DNA of 64,000 nt from Chryseosolibacter sp049791675. GTDB taxonomy: Bacteria; Bacteroidota; Bacteroidia; Cytophagales; Cyclobacteriaceae. The stretch is from positions 13,132 to 77,131 of the forward strand of contig JBARAD010000057.1 in NCBI GenBank assembly GCA_049791675.1, given 5' to 3'. The notes beneath the pieces were generated by a model, which saw nothing but the letters and a program-made list of their open reading frames with translations, ran no database searches and was not told the origin of the DNA. The position numbers were made by a program, and so were the translations under genes. This document shows positions 17,100 through 25,983 of the stretch, in pieces. How positions within the stretch are numbered: the stretch's first letter is position 1; every line of letters starts with the position of its first letter.

Positions 17100-18293
17100 T
17101 CACGCGCCGATCGCCCTTTCAATATCTGCAATGATATCCTTCACATCTTCCAGCCCCGCGGAGATCCGGATCAGCCCGCGCGTAATGCCAACAGCGCCGC
17201 GTTCTTCGTCGGTGAGTTTGGAATGCGTGGTCGAAGCGGGGTGAATGGCAATAGTGCGTGTATCCCCCAGGTTGGGAGTGTGCGAGATCATCTGAAGGGA
17301 GTTCAGGAATTGACGGCCCTGTTCGAGGCCGCCCTTCAACTCAAATGTCACGAGGCCACCGCCGAACCGCATCTGTTTCTTCGCCAGCTGGAACTGCGGA
17401 TGAGAAGGCAACATCGGGTATTTTACACTCGACACCTGCGGGTGTCCTTCCAGGTATCGCGCGATCTCAAAGGCATTCTGACAATGACGGTCCATACGCA
17501 CGGCGAGTGTCTCAAGGCTTTTTGAAAGTACCCATGCGTTGAAGGGTGACATTGAAGGGCCGGTATGACGTGCGAAGAATTTAACTTCTTTGATCAGCTC
17601 CTTCTTTCCCAGTACCGCGCCGCCAAGCACCCTTCCCTGACCATCGATGAATTTTGTCGCGGAGTGTGTTACAATATGGGCGCCCCATTTCGCCGGATTT
17701 TGCAGATACGGCGTCGCAAAACAATTGTCAACATTCAATATCACATTCTTCCGGTTCGCAAGCTTGCCCAGCCATTCCAGGTCGATCAGGTCGAGTGCGG
17801 GATTCGAAGGTGTCTCCACAAAGATCATCCGGGTATTGGGCTTGATCTTCTCCTCCCAGGTCTCCGGTGCGTTGACATCCGCGTAGGTATGATCGATGCC
17901 AAAACGGGGAAAAAGCGTGTTCAATATCTGGTGTGTGGACCCAAAAACCGAACGGCATGCCAGCACGTGATCACCTGCTTTCAGGAGCGCCGCCATGCTG
18001 GAATACATCGCCGCCATGCCGGAAGCAGTGGCGATTCCGTCTTCTGTTCCTTCCAGTTTGCAAAGCTTTTCCACGAACTCATTCGTATTCGGATTGGAGT
18101 AACGGCTATAGATATTGCCGGGAATCTCATCGGCAAACATGGCCCTCGCCTGTTCCGCGTCATCAAAAACAAAGCTTGAAGTCAGGTACAATGGAACGGA
18201 GTGTTCCCGGAATGCAGTTCGTTCAGCCTGCGTCCTGATGGCATCCGTCTCGTGATAGGTTGTTCCTTCTGGTGATGTTTCTTCGTTACTCAT
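17100..18293 (-). CDS. metZ: O-succinylhomoserine sulfhydrylase-type PLP enzyme
   Basis: The 397-residue protein belongs to the Cys/Met metabolism PLP family. Landmarks are YSRYSNPNT (phosphate binding from the neighbouring subunit), ATASGMAAMYSS, NVDNCFATPYLQNP, and the PLP-binding Lys214 in SATKFIDGQGR. SISSGHTSPFNAW-type segments are represented by HTGPSMSPFNAWVLSKSLETL. It probably joins sulfide with O-succinyl- or O-acetylhomoserine to give homocysteine in methionine synthesis. Cystathionine gamma-synthase or methionine gamma-lyase activity cannot be excluded from sequence alone. It is convergent with the MoeB-rhodanese gene and follows the osmC-like gene by 33 bp. Confidence 0.88.
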   Translation of the reverse strand: MSNEETSPEGTTYHETDAIRTQAERTAFREHSVPLYLTSSFVFDDAEQARAMFADEIPGNIYSRYSNPNTNEFVEKLCKLEGTEDGIATASGMAAMYSSMAALLKAGDHVLACRSVFGSTHQILNTLFPRFGIDHTYADVNAPETWEEKIKPNTRMIFVETPSNPALDLIDLEWLGKLANRKNVILNVDNCFATPYLQNPAKWGAHIVTHSATKFIDGQGRVLGGAVLGKKELIKEVKFFARHTGPSMSPFNAWVLSKSLETLAVRMDRHCQNAFEIARYLEGHPQVSSVKYPMLPSHPQFQLAKKQMRFGGGLVTFELKGGLEQGRQFLNSLQMISHTPNLGDTRTIAIHPASTTHSKLTDEERGAVGITRGLIRISAGLEDVKDIIADIERAIGA

Positions 18294-18326
18294 AAATTGC
18301 TGCCTTCTTCGGATTTTTTGGTTTGA

Positions 18327-18755
18327 TTACGATGCAGGAACGATCTCAAAGGTGGACGTAATCTTTGCTCCTGCTTTTTCGAGGGTTTGAGAGACGGAAC
18401 AGTATTTCTCCAGGGAAAGACTGATGGCCTTTTCAACCTTGTCAGCGTCGAGATCACCAAAGAATCTGTAGTGGGCATGGACCGTTTTGAAGAGTGACGG
18501 CGTGACATTCTTCTCCCTTTCACCGGTCACCGTAATTTTAAGATCTTTCAGATCCTGTCGCTGTTTTTTCAGAATGCTGATGATATCGATGGCGCTGCAT
18601 CCGCCCATGGCAGCAAGCATCATCTGCATCGGGCGCATTCCCTGATTGGTGCCGCCACTCTCCGGGGAGGAGTCCAGGTGAACAATATTTCCACTTTCAT
18701 TCTCCGCAGAAAAGTGAAAGGGGTCATTCAAACGATTGAGCTCTATTTTTATCAT
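18327..18755 (-). CDS. OsmC/Ohr-family protein
   Basis: From the ATG at 18755 (IKIELNRLNDPFHF) the protein has 142 residues. It has the OsmC pattern: an N-terminal beta sheet, the helix with MQMMLAAMGGCSAIDIISIL (resolving or peroxidatic Cys region), and the second half with the segment EKYCSVSQTLEKAGAKIT holding the other conserved Cys. Members of the family reduce organic hydroperoxides; the YhfA-like subgroup is less well understood. The start overlaps the end of the sodium:solute symporter gene by 32 bases, which indicates translational coupling. An upstream start in the same frame (18791) is open but lacks similarity. Confidence 0.85.
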   Translation of the reverse strand: MIKIELNRLNDPFHFSAENESGNIVHLDSSPESGGTNQGMRPMQMMLAAMGGCSAIDIISILKKQRQDLKDLKITVTGEREKNVTPSLFKTVHAHYRFFGDLDADKVEKAISLSLEKYCSVSQTLEKAGAKITSTFEIVPAS

Positions 18756-20133
18756 GTTCTTTACGTTTCGGCCAGATGAAACTACCTGCAATCATGGCCG
18801 CCATACTGATCAACGTAGCGGGCACAAGGCTCGGCCAGGATGTTTCATAAAATTCAAAGATAATCCATGTCACGATACCAAGCACCATCGAAAGTAACGC
18901 GCCGCCGCTGCTCGACCGTTTCCAGTAGAGTCCGAACACCAGGGGTGCAAAAAGCGACACCAGGCTGAGAATAGACGACTCCCCTACCAGCTCGTAAATA
19001 TTGGTGCGCATCGTTGCCATGACCGTGGCCAGCACGCTGAAAATCAGCACGCCGACGCGGGTGATGAGAAGCAATCGTTTGTCGGAATAACCATCCTTTA
19101 CCAGCGGCCTGATGAAATTTTCAGACAATATGGATGCCGGCGCCAGGATCGCCGAGCTGGTGGTGCTCATGATGGCAGAGAGCAGGGATCCGAAGAACAA
19201 TATCTGAATTGGCAGCGTCGTGTGTTCAAGGACCATGTTGGGCAATGCCAGTTGCGTGTCGCCCGAGAGTTGTTCGGGATACAGGTGCCTGACGCAAAGA
19301 CTGATGAACAACGGAAGCATCGCTATGGTCAGGTACAGCAATGCCGCAATGTAGCAGGACCACACTGCTATGCCCGGGGTTCGCGACGACATGGCGCGCT
19401 GGAATACATCCTGCGAGGGGATCGATCCAAGCCCCAGCACGGACCACGCCGCGAGATAGGCCACCACTTCCTTGAAATCCGGCGCCGGCAGGAATCTGAA
19501 ATTCTCCGGAGGTACCGCGGAAATAACTTCTGAGAATCCGCCCGCCTTTATTCCGAGCGAAATGGCAAGGGTAAGCAAACCGCCAATAATGATCAAGGTC
19601 TGGATAAAGTCTGTAATCGTGATCGCCCACATCCCGCCGATATACGTATACACGGTAACCACGAAGGCGCTGATGACGACGCCCGTCGCGAGATCTACAC
19701 CCGCGACAACATTCAGGATCAACCCCATGGCTACGAGCTGTGCAGCGATGTATCCGATGTAGGGAGGCGCGAGGAAAACACTTGCGATCAATTCCGTCGT
19801 CCTGCCATACTTCACTTTGAAGAAATCACCCAGTGTCAGCAGTTGCATACGGTAGAGTCTGCGTGCAAAGAACATCCCGAAAAGGAACAGACAGAGTGCA
19901 GCGCCGAATGGATCTTCAATAACGTTATAGAGTCCTCCCCGGAGGAATTCAGACGAGGCGCCAAAGACCGTTTCTGATCCGAACCAGGTGGCGAAGAGCG
20001 CCGTGGCGCCGAGCAACAGCGGAAGACGCCGCCCGGCCAGCATAAAATCACTGGAAGTACTGACCCTCCGCGACGCCCACACGCCGACGAGGATCGTCAG
20101 TACCAGGTAGACAATAATGGAGGTCAGTAACAA
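18724..20133 (-). CDS. Sodium:solute symporter family transporter
   Basis: The 469-residue membrane protein has about 13 hydrophobic segments spread over its length. The SSS-family landmarks include FMLAGRRLPLLLGATALFATWFGSE-type N-terminal helices and the discontinuous first helix region (WFGSETVFGASSEF), and the GGMWAITITDFIQ segment of the family signature. It imports a small organic solute with sodium across the inner membrane; the solute cannot be read from the sequence (family members carry sugars, proline, pantothenate or acetate). It is followed by the overlapping osmC-like gene. Confidence 0.88.
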   Translation of the reverse strand: MLLTSIIVYLVLTILVGVWASRRVSTSSDFMLAGRRLPLLLGATALFATWFGSETVFGASSEFLRGGLYNVIEDPFGAALCLFLFGMFFARRLYRMQLLTLGDFFKVKYGRTTELIASVFLAPPYIGYIAAQLVAMGLILNVVAGVDLATGVVISAFVVTVYTYIGGMWAITITDFIQTLIIIGGLLTLAISLGIKAGGFSEVISAVPPENFRFLPAPDFKEVVAYLAAWSVLGLGSIPSQDVFQRAMSSRTPGIAVWSCYIAALLYLTIAMLPLFISLCVRHLYPEQLSGDTQLALPNMVLEHTTLPIQILFFGSLLSAIMSTTSSAILAPASILSENFIRPLVKDGYSDKRLLLITRVGVLIFSVLATVMATMRTNIYELVGESSILSLVSLFAPLVFGLYWKRSSSGGALLSMVLGIVTWIIFEFYETSWPSLVPATLISMAAMIAGSFIWPKRKEHDKNRAQSFE

Positions 20134-20192
20134 AGCTGGATAGACTTACTGCTGAAGGGCTAAAAGTAAGCAACAGGATTTGTTTTCCAAGA

Positions 20193-21086
20193 TTATCCCT
20201 GTTTTTTTCCCTTGACGTGAAAGGTCCGTGTTACATTGAATCCGAAGTGGATATCACCGTCGCCGAAGTTCCCGTCCGTCTCTGTGATAAACGCCCTTTC
20301 AGTCAATCCTCTGGCGTTGGTAACAATGATCTGGAATACGTGGCCACCGGTTTCAATATCGAAACCAAAACCTAATGTATTATAGGAAGGATTCCATTTA
20401 TTCGCATTTAACCTGTGATAATATTCGGTCGTAAACGCGAAGCTTTTTGTGATTTTGTACCGCCCGCCCAACCCTACGGCAAACTGGTCGTTGTCTTCCT
20501 GCAGCTGGTCTACAGCATTCTTGTGAATGAACGTAGGCATCACCTGTAAGGACAGATGAGAATTGAATTTACGTGCGATCAATGCCTGCGCCACATATGC
20601 AAGACGATCAATATTCGTGAACCCGTCAGGCACTTCTTCTTTGCGCGGAGAAGCCTTGTAGGCGACCCCTCCAAGCGCCGTAAAAGTAAAAGGGAAGTTG
20701 ATGGCGCCCGTTTGTTGCCTGAGCACCTTATACTTGATATATCCATCAAGCGTTTTGTCAACTGAATTCCGCCCGATGCTGGCGCTCAGGTTGTCCGAGA
20801 TGCCATAGTCCAGTCCCAGCCGGACAGACGCGTCATCAAGTCCGAACAATTCATGGATCCCGCTGTTAACGGGTCCGAACCGATGTGCAAAGATGAACTC
20901 GAAATCTCCGCTGGCCTTCGTCTCGACGGAGTGTCCGTTCACCAGACGTGTTCCCTTGAATGTCTGCAAGGCGAATTCGTTTTGCTTTGGTTGCTTTTCC
21001 TCCAGTTCCTTCAACAGATCTTCCTGTGCCGGAAGCATGGTAAGCGAGGAGATTACAAGCCAAATCGATAGACAGAATCTTTTCAT
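20193..21086 (-). CDS. DUF5777-like beta-barrel outer-membrane protein
   Basis: From the ATG at 21086 (MKRFCLSIWLVISSLTML) the protein has 297 residues with a signal peptide ending near LPAQED. The mature part alternates short strands and turns (GRYKITKSFAFTTEYYHR and FGFDIETGGHVFQIIVTNARG), as expected for an outer-membrane barrel, and resembles the DUF5777 family common in Bacteroidota. Such genes are often beside small cytochrome-like proteins, as here. Its function is unknown. The tandem gene order with the cytochrome-like lipoprotein upstream suggests a shared envelope redox or transport role. Confidence 0.78.
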   Translation of the reverse strand: MKRFCLSIWLVISSLTMLPAQEDLLKELEEKQPKQNEFALQTFKGTRLVNGHSVETKASGDFEFIFAHRFGPVNSGIHELFGLDDASVRLGLDYGISDNLSASIGRNSVDKTLDGYIKYKVLRQQTGAINFPFTFTALGGVAYKASPRKEEVPDGFTNIDRLAYVAQALIARKFNSHLSLQVMPTFIHKNAVDQLQEDNDQFAVGLGGRYKITKSFAFTTEYYHRLNANKWNPSYNTLGFGFDIETGGHVFQIIVTNARGLTERAFITETDGNFGDGDIHFGFNVTRTFHVKGKKQG

Positions 21087-21136
21087 AACGGTAATATATC
21101 CAGTGGAGCAACAGCTTATTAACAGTGACCGATTCA

Positions 21137-21496
21137 TCAATTATTCAGGGCGCCCTGGTCGGTCCAGCATGCGATCGCATTGATCTGCTCCTGCGACAAT
21201 GGCCCCGCAGGGCTAAACGAAGGGGGCATGATTCTATGCGTAACCCTGTATTTGACTAACCCGCTGGCTGCACGTTGATGAAACATATCAAAGTTAGTCC
21301 AGTTCAAATTGGGCCCCATACTTCCATTATGGCATCCTGAGACGGCACATTTCGTCTCGATGATGGGCCGGATATCCTCCGCGAACGAATATGTCTGCGA
21401 ACACACATACTCCGGGAAATCATGAGAGACGCAGGACTCCAAACACATGAGGGAAACCCCAAATATGATCAGTACGGCGGATACATACTTTTGCAT
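21137..21496 (-). CDS. Small cytochrome-c-like lipoprotein with a CX4CH motif
   Basis: The 119-residue protein has a lipoprotein-type signal (FGVSLMCLESCVSH) and then YSFAEDIRPIIETKCAVSG followed by CHNG. The Cys-four residues-Cys-His spacing is longer than the standard CXXCH heme-c motif, but occurs in Bacteroidota and Planctomycetes proteins with planctomycete-type cytochrome domains. The distal methionine could be in HRIMPPSF. Ending in ACWTDQGALNN is typical of this group. It precedes the DUF5777-like gene by 50 bp on the same strand. Covalent heme attachment is inferred. Confidence 0.78.
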   Translation of the reverse strand: MQKYVSAVLIIFGVSLMCLESCVSHDFPEYVCSQTYSFAEDIRPIIETKCAVSGCHNGSMGPNLNWTNFDMFHQRAASGLVKYRVTHRIMPPSFSPAGPLSQEQINAIACWTDQGALNN

Positions 21497-21850
21497 CTTA
21501 AAATGTACGTCAATTTCCGCAAATTAGGAAATATGGGATGATGTGTATGCTGGCGTGATGAGGAAATGAGCGAAATATGAAGGGAAGTAATTGAAAAAAG
21601 AAGAAACAAGGTAGGCGTATGGTTGCGGAAGGGTCTTAAAATGAAAATCCCCCGTAGTCCTGGACTAAGGGGGATATCATTGTCTATAGTTGGCTTTAAT
21701 CTTGAACCTAAAATAGGGTGTTATCGTCGAAATTCAAGTAGCCAATCGTCTAACGGGAATATGTGGGAGTCGAAATACGAAAATCGCAGATAAAAAGCAG
21801 GGTAATGCTGCTTTATAGCCGGTTGCCGCTTGCCTCCGGCGCGCATCCTC
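21497..21850. other. Gene-free stretch between small cytochrome and small membrane protein genes
   Basis: Apart from the strong hairpin at 21647-21675 nothing functional is visible here. The open frame at 21721-22014 on the minus strand overlaps the small membrane protein gene in another frame, has no recognisable features and is treated as spurious. Confidence 0.5.
21647..21675. terminator. Strong hairpin (ATCCCCC ... GGGGGAT)
   Basis: ATCCCCC (21647-21653) pairs with GGGGGAT (21669-21675). Inside, after one mismatch, TAGTCC pairs with GGACTA around a single T, giving a long near-perfect stem. It lies downstream of the 22039-25203 transcription unit on the minus strand, with TTTTCAT after it on that strand, and fits an intrinsic terminator. 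Confidence 0.6.
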
Positions 21851-22036
21851 TCACCGGGGAGTGCCCTTTTCTTTGATCGAGTCCGAAGGGATTGAATCAT
21901 GGGTGGCGTGAGACGGGTTCGCTTTTCTTCCTGACCCCGGAAATGTGGTGCGCGAACTGATATCGTAAACCACGTAGGCAAGCAGCCCGAAGAATACAAT
22001 GGCAATTGCCGCAAAAATCTTTTTTGACCGGCTCAT
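21851..22036 (-). CDS. Small single-pass membrane protein, unknown function
   Basis: The 61-residue product has a basic N-terminus (MSRSKKIF), one hydrophobic helix (AAIAIVFFGLLAYVVYDI, about residues 9-26) and a hydrophilic tail. It starts two bases after the stop of the large transporter/cNMP-binding gene, so it is probably translated from the same transcript. I recognise no family. The membrane-anchor layout and tight spacing support it as a real gene. Confidence 0.6.
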   Translation of the reverse strand: MSRSKKIFAAIAIVFFGLLAYVVYDISSRTTFPGSGRKANPSHATHDSIPSDSIKEKGTPR

Positions 22037-22038
22037 AT

Positions 22039-25000
22039 CTAGATAAACTCAATAATTTTATCGGCAAGCCTTACATTATCAGAAAGCAATTCATAAAACT
22101 GATCCTTGTTCAGCTTCAGAATTACAACGTCCGACTGGGCGATCAGCACATTTGTGTTGACAAAATTGGGAAGGCCCAGCATTTCACCGATAAACTGTCC
22201 TTGCGTGAACTGTGATACAAGTTGTCCACGCTGATAGAAGTCTATGGTCCCCGCCACCAGCACATAAAAACTTGTGTTGGATCGTTCATCAAGCACCAGC
22301 GTATCCTGCGTGTTCAGGCGGATCTCCTCACTGATGTCGGACAGGTAAGACAACGTGATGCCGGGAATGTTTTCAAAGACCGTGATCTTCTGAAAAAACA
22401 GGACCTTTTCAAATCGTGTCATTTTCTTTGAATGAATGACGAACTCATCCAGTCTCCTGCGCTGGTATTCACCCAGCCTTTTTACGTTCTTATAATATTC
22501 TTCCGGGTTCATCTGGTAGAGGGCCCATGCAGAGACTTCCTTGATAAAATCATCAGGATTAAAAAGCTGGGCGATCAGATCCAGCTTAAAGTCTTCGATG
22601 CGCTGAATGCCGATCTGAAAAATCACACATGCCTTTGTCCAACGGTTGGACTGGGTAAAGTCGCGGTTGATAATGAATTTCAACACCAGTTTAGAATCAA
22701 GCTTCACGCGCGGGTAGTGATTATCCAACCGGTTGATCCGCTCGGTATCCGACAGATCGTCCAGCACCGGAATAACCCTTTGCTTCAACTGGTCGGCGAG
22801 AAATACATCCAGCAACTCAATGGCATAAGTAATGCTGTCTGCAGTACCGCTGTCAATATTCTCCTTCACAAGCTGGATCGAGTGCGTGTCATACAACATG
22901 GCGAGCAGCATGTAAATATGATCAATATCGCTTTGTACCTCCCAGCGCAGGGCAGTTTTTACCTGGTCATTGAATCCATCGTCATCGATTTCCTGGATTG
23001 CGCTCAGGTTCCAGCGGATATCGGCAATATCTGCTTCGATCGCATGGCGGATGCGGGTAGCCTGCAGCGGTCCTGCCTTGAAACCGCACTCGCCCAACGA
23101 CAACAGGACCTGCGAAACCACCATCTTATTAGGATAGTCGATCTTATTCCACAGCTGTTCTTTCGCCCGCTGTCCCCCGATCCTTCCGACACATTGAAGG
23201 ATCTTCAGCATCACCTGCGTATTTTGTCCACTCCGGTAGAAAGCACTTTCGAGCAAGGGCAAAGTCTCCTGGCCAATCAAGGTCAGTGCGTTCATTGCCT
23301 GATTGCTGTACATTGGATTACCGAGGTTTTCAATCAAAGACTGGATTACTTCGTGATTGTAGCGCTTCACGGAAGTCTTGATCGCCGTATTCCGCACTTT
23401 CGGTTCTGAGTCATTAAGCAACTCCATCAGGAACGCAACGCCTTCTTCTTTTGATGCGTGCATGAGCAGCTCTGTAGCATAATGCCTGTCGTTCGCATTT
23501 GAAGACTTCGTGAGTTTCTGTATCCGCGCCTTATTCACTTCTCCCCCACTCTCGATCAGGTATTGAAGGTCTGTTTTACTCAGCACATTTTTTACGCCTG
23601 CGCCGGCTTTTCGCTGATCCATGCGGATAACATACTGATCAGAAACCGAAAGGCCTTTAAGTTCATTCATCCGTTCATGCGCAAAATGCCGGGAAACTTC
23701 GTCCTCGTTTTTCATCATCTGGTTAACCCAATGGGAGATATTGGCAGCATTGATCTTCTCAAGCAGTTTGAAGGAAAAAACCGCCTTTTCCGCCTGGGGC
23801 ATGGTCAGCATCTGCTCGAGGCGCAGCGTGATCTCCTTAAATCCTTTTTCGAGCTTATCCTGTTGCTCTTCCGCTTTCGTGATTTCCAGTTTCTGACGGA
23901 TCTTATTCCGATAACCGTGATAGACGTTATTGATTATGAAAAAATAGGCGACGGACAGCACCACAATAAGCACCGAGATGTGAATGATCTCGAATTCAGG
24001 GATGAAAGCGAAACTGAAGATCAGCACACCTGCAAGAAATCGCGCGCTTTCATTGACCAGACCTTCCACCTTTGACTGAATATTGAACTTGTACCGATTG
24101 TCCAGCGGAATAAAGAACAGCTTGAAAACAGGATTCTCGAGCGAGTCGCGAAGCGTCCAGTTGAATAGCCTGCTCAGGGCAACGAAGAGGAAGAAATAGA
24201 TAAAGGCAGGTCCCGACATTTCCCTGCTGAAGCCCACCGCGTTGCCAATGATCACAGCGCCCACTGCAAATAAGCCGACGATCAGCGGAAGGATAAATAA
24301 AGAGATACGCAAACCATAGTTCGAAAGAATGCGGTTATTGATAAAGGTTTGCATGATAAGGCTCAACCCATACACCGCGCCTGTGAAAAAGGAGTTGAAG
24401 GTTGTCAGTTCGCGTTCGTCAGGATATTGTTCATGAACCAGCTCCTGAAAGGCATACTGGCTGAACATGAGTGTCACCATGGAAATGACCAGGAAAAATG
24501 ACAACGATAAGATGTACCGGTCTGAAAACAGTTTATTCAGGGAGGTCGCCTTTCTTACCAATGGGCCGAATTCAGCCGGATCATTTTTTGACAGCGCAAA
24601 GGACGATGAAATGGTGATCAGGAGAATTGAAACAATGAAAATGCTTACACAGCATAATAGCAGGTAGTTGGAGGTATCATGCACCACGCGCGAGGTAAAG
24701 GGAATGATGATCAGCGTTGCCACAATGGCGGCGATCAATTGTCCGGTGTCGATCCATCCAATAATCCTTTTTGATTGCCGGAAGTTGAACAACCTTCCGA
24801 AAATCCCCCAGAAACTTAATAACAGTACGGCGGTCATGGGGCCGGTCATGCAGTACATGGCGAAAATATAATAGTGATGCAACGCAGGATCACCGTAATG
24901 CAGGAGCAGGTAAGATGACAGCGTGAAGGCAAAGATCAGACTGATACTGGCCAGGGCGAGGGTTGTGAATTTGATCCAGTTCTGAAAGAATGAAAACAAG

Positions 25001-25203
25001 GCAGTCGACAGGATGCCGAACGCCCCCGCGATGAGGAATGCTTTATTCAGCTGATCTCCCAAACGGTTCAGGAATAATGAGTCAGCTGTTACCTGGTAGG
25101 TTGCAATAAAAACACCCATGAAAAATCCCGTCGTCAGCATCAGCCATATTTGCTGCTGTTCTTCGGACTTGATCTGCAGGGCTCCAATAAAGCGATTTGC
25201 CAT
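22039..25203 (-). CDS. Multi-domain protein: MFS/ATP-ADP-translocase-like membrane domain, HEAT repeats, cyclic-nucleotide-binding domain
   Basis: The 1054-residue protein has three parts. Residues 1 to about 420 hold roughly twelve hydrophobic helices resembling MFS or nucleotide-translocase-like (NTT) carriers. A linker with coiled-coil character (about 430-470, KLEITKAEEQQDKLEKGFKEI) leads to a helical region (about 480-870) resembling HEAT repeats, for example NDRHYATELLMHASKEEGVAFLMELLND. Residues 900-1054 form a cNMP-binding domain (LVLDERSNTSFYVLVAGTIDF and GQFIGEMLGLP). A second messenger may thus control transport or signalling across the inner membrane. No ligand can be named: the FIGEM loop lacks the Arg of true cAMP sites (normally followed by -LALL..PRAA), so binding of cAMP is doubtful. 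A small membrane protein gene follows directly. Confidence 0.8.
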   Translation of the reverse strand: MANRFIGALQIKSEEQQQIWLMLTTGFFMGVFIATYQVTADSLFLNRLGDQLNKAFLIAGAFGILSTALFSFFQNWIKFTTLALASISLIFAFTLSSYLLLHYGDPALHHYYIFAMYCMTGPMTAVLLLSFWGIFGRLFNFRQSKRIIGWIDTGQLIAAIVATLIIIPFTSRVVHDTSNYLLLCCVSIFIVSILLITISSSFALSKNDPAEFGPLVRKATSLNKLFSDRYILSLSFFLVISMVTLMFSQYAFQELVHEQYPDERELTTFNSFFTGAVYGLSLIMQTFINNRILSNYGLRISLFILPLIVGLFAVGAVIIGNAVGFSREMSGPAFIYFFLFVALSRLFNWTLRDSLENPVFKLFFIPLDNRYKFNIQSKVEGLVNESARFLAGVLIFSFAFIPEFEIIHISVLIVVLSVAYFFIINNVYHGYRNKIRQKLEITKAEEQQDKLEKGFKEITLRLEQMLTMPQAEKAVFSFKLLEKINAANISHWVNQMMKNEDEVSRHFAHERMNELKGLSVSDQYVIRMDQRKAGAGVKNVLSKTDLQYLIESGGEVNKARIQKLTKSSNANDRHYATELLMHASKEEGVAFLMELLNDSEPKVRNTAIKTSVKRYNHEVIQSLIENLGNPMYSNQAMNALTLIGQETLPLLESAFYRSGQNTQVMLKILQCVGRIGGQRAKEQLWNKIDYPNKMVVSQVLLSLGECGFKAGPLQATRIRHAIEADIADIRWNLSAIQEIDDDGFNDQVKTALRWEVQSDIDHIYMLLAMLYDTHSIQLVKENIDSGTADSITYAIELLDVFLADQLKQRVIPVLDDLSDTERINRLDNHYPRVKLDSKLVLKFIINRDFTQSNRWTKACVIFQIGIQRIEDFKLDLIAQLFNPDDFIKEVSAWALYQMNPEEYYKNVKRLGEYQRRRLDEFVIHSKKMTRFEKVLFFQKITVFENIPGITLSYLSDISEEIRLNTQDTLVLDERSNTSFYVLVAGTIDFYQRGQLVSQFTQGQFIGEMLGLPNFVNTNVLIAQSDVVILKLNKDQFYELLSDNVRLADKIIEFI

Positions 25204-25224
25204 AGTCTGACATCAAATATAAAA

Positions 25225-25256
25225 AAAAGCCTTTCCGGATTAAAGGAAAGGCTTTT
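25225..25256 (-). terminator. Terminator after the OmpH/Skp gene
   Basis: AAAAGCCTTTCC and GGAAAGGCTTTT form a perfect 12-bp stem with an 8-base loop at 25237-25244. Read on the minus strand it follows the stop of the OmpH gene by 23 bases and is followed by a run of T, a classical intrinsic terminator. It separates that gene from the large fusion gene. Confidence 0.88.
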
Positions 25257-25279
25257 CAATTTACCTGATAGTGGGTTGT

Positions 25280-25909
25280 TTATTTCTTTTTCGCAGCCGT
25301 GGTATCGGATTTCGCGGCAGGTCCTTTCTTTTCAGACTGGTACGACTCATTCAGTCCTTTGATCACATCCTGCGTGATGTCAAGACCCGCGCCGCCGTAG
25401 AGCACATCGCTTGTCGGATCGAATTTCAGAACTACCTGAAGGCCTTTTTCCTGACCATAATCTTTCAGGAAGTTTGTAATGCGGTCGTACAATTCTTTAT
25501 TGAGCTTTGCTTCTTCCTGCATGAGTTGTTGTTGCAGGCTTTGCTGGTAAAGCTGAAGATTCTGTTGCTTTTTACCAAGATCTTCTTCGGCGGCGCGCGC
25601 CTGACCGAGCGTCATGGCAGAAACGTTGCGCTGATAGGCGGTAATTTCATTCTGAAGTCCCACCGTGCGGTTCCGCAGATCCTGATCCATTTTTTTGGTC
25701 TTGGCTTCCAGTTGTTCCCGGTTCACTTTGAGGTAGTCATAGTGTTTCAGAACAGAATCCGAGTTGATGTAGGCGATCTTCAGGTTCACGGCCGAAGTAT
25801 CTGAAGGAGAGGAAGTTGATTGCACTTTTGGAGACGAAAAATGCAGCACATAAAGAATTATGACTGCCACCAGCAGCACAATATTCAGGATCAAAGACAG
25901 GTTCTTCAT
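25280..25909 (-). CDS. OmpH/Skp-family periplasmic chaperone
   Basis: The 209-residue protein starts with a membrane-spanning or signal segment (ILNIVLLVAVIILYVLHF). It then has the OmpH core: IAYINSDSVLKHYDYLK, a long coiled coil (about 75-150, rich in Gln, Glu and Lys) and the C-terminal strand VVLKFDPTSDVLYGG with DITQDVIKGLNESY. Skp-type trimeric chaperones hold unfolded outer-membrane proteins in the periplasm. The tail is Lys/Ala-rich (KKGPAAKSDTTAAKKK). It has its own terminator and is monocistronic or the last gene of its unit. Confidence 0.9.
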   Translation of the reverse strand: MKNLSLILNIVLLVAVIILYVLHFSSPKVQSTSSPSDTSAVNLKIAYINSDSVLKHYDYLKVNREQLEAKTKKMDQDLRNRTVGLQNEITAYQRNVSAMTLGQARAAEEDLGKKQQNLQLYQQSLQQQLMQEEAKLNKELYDRITNFLKDYGQEKGLQVVLKFDPTSDVLYGGAGLDITQDVIKGLNESYQSEKKGPAAKSDTTAAKKK

Positions 25910-25983
25910 GGGGTAAGGTATAAGGTTCAGGCGGCAAAGATGCTGGTTTTTATCAGATTTCCAGCGTCAAGAAATAAGAAATG

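Noticed and set aside
22432..23409. 325-residue open frame antisense to the HEAT/cNMP gene
   Set aside because: Shadow of the real gene, no supporting motif.
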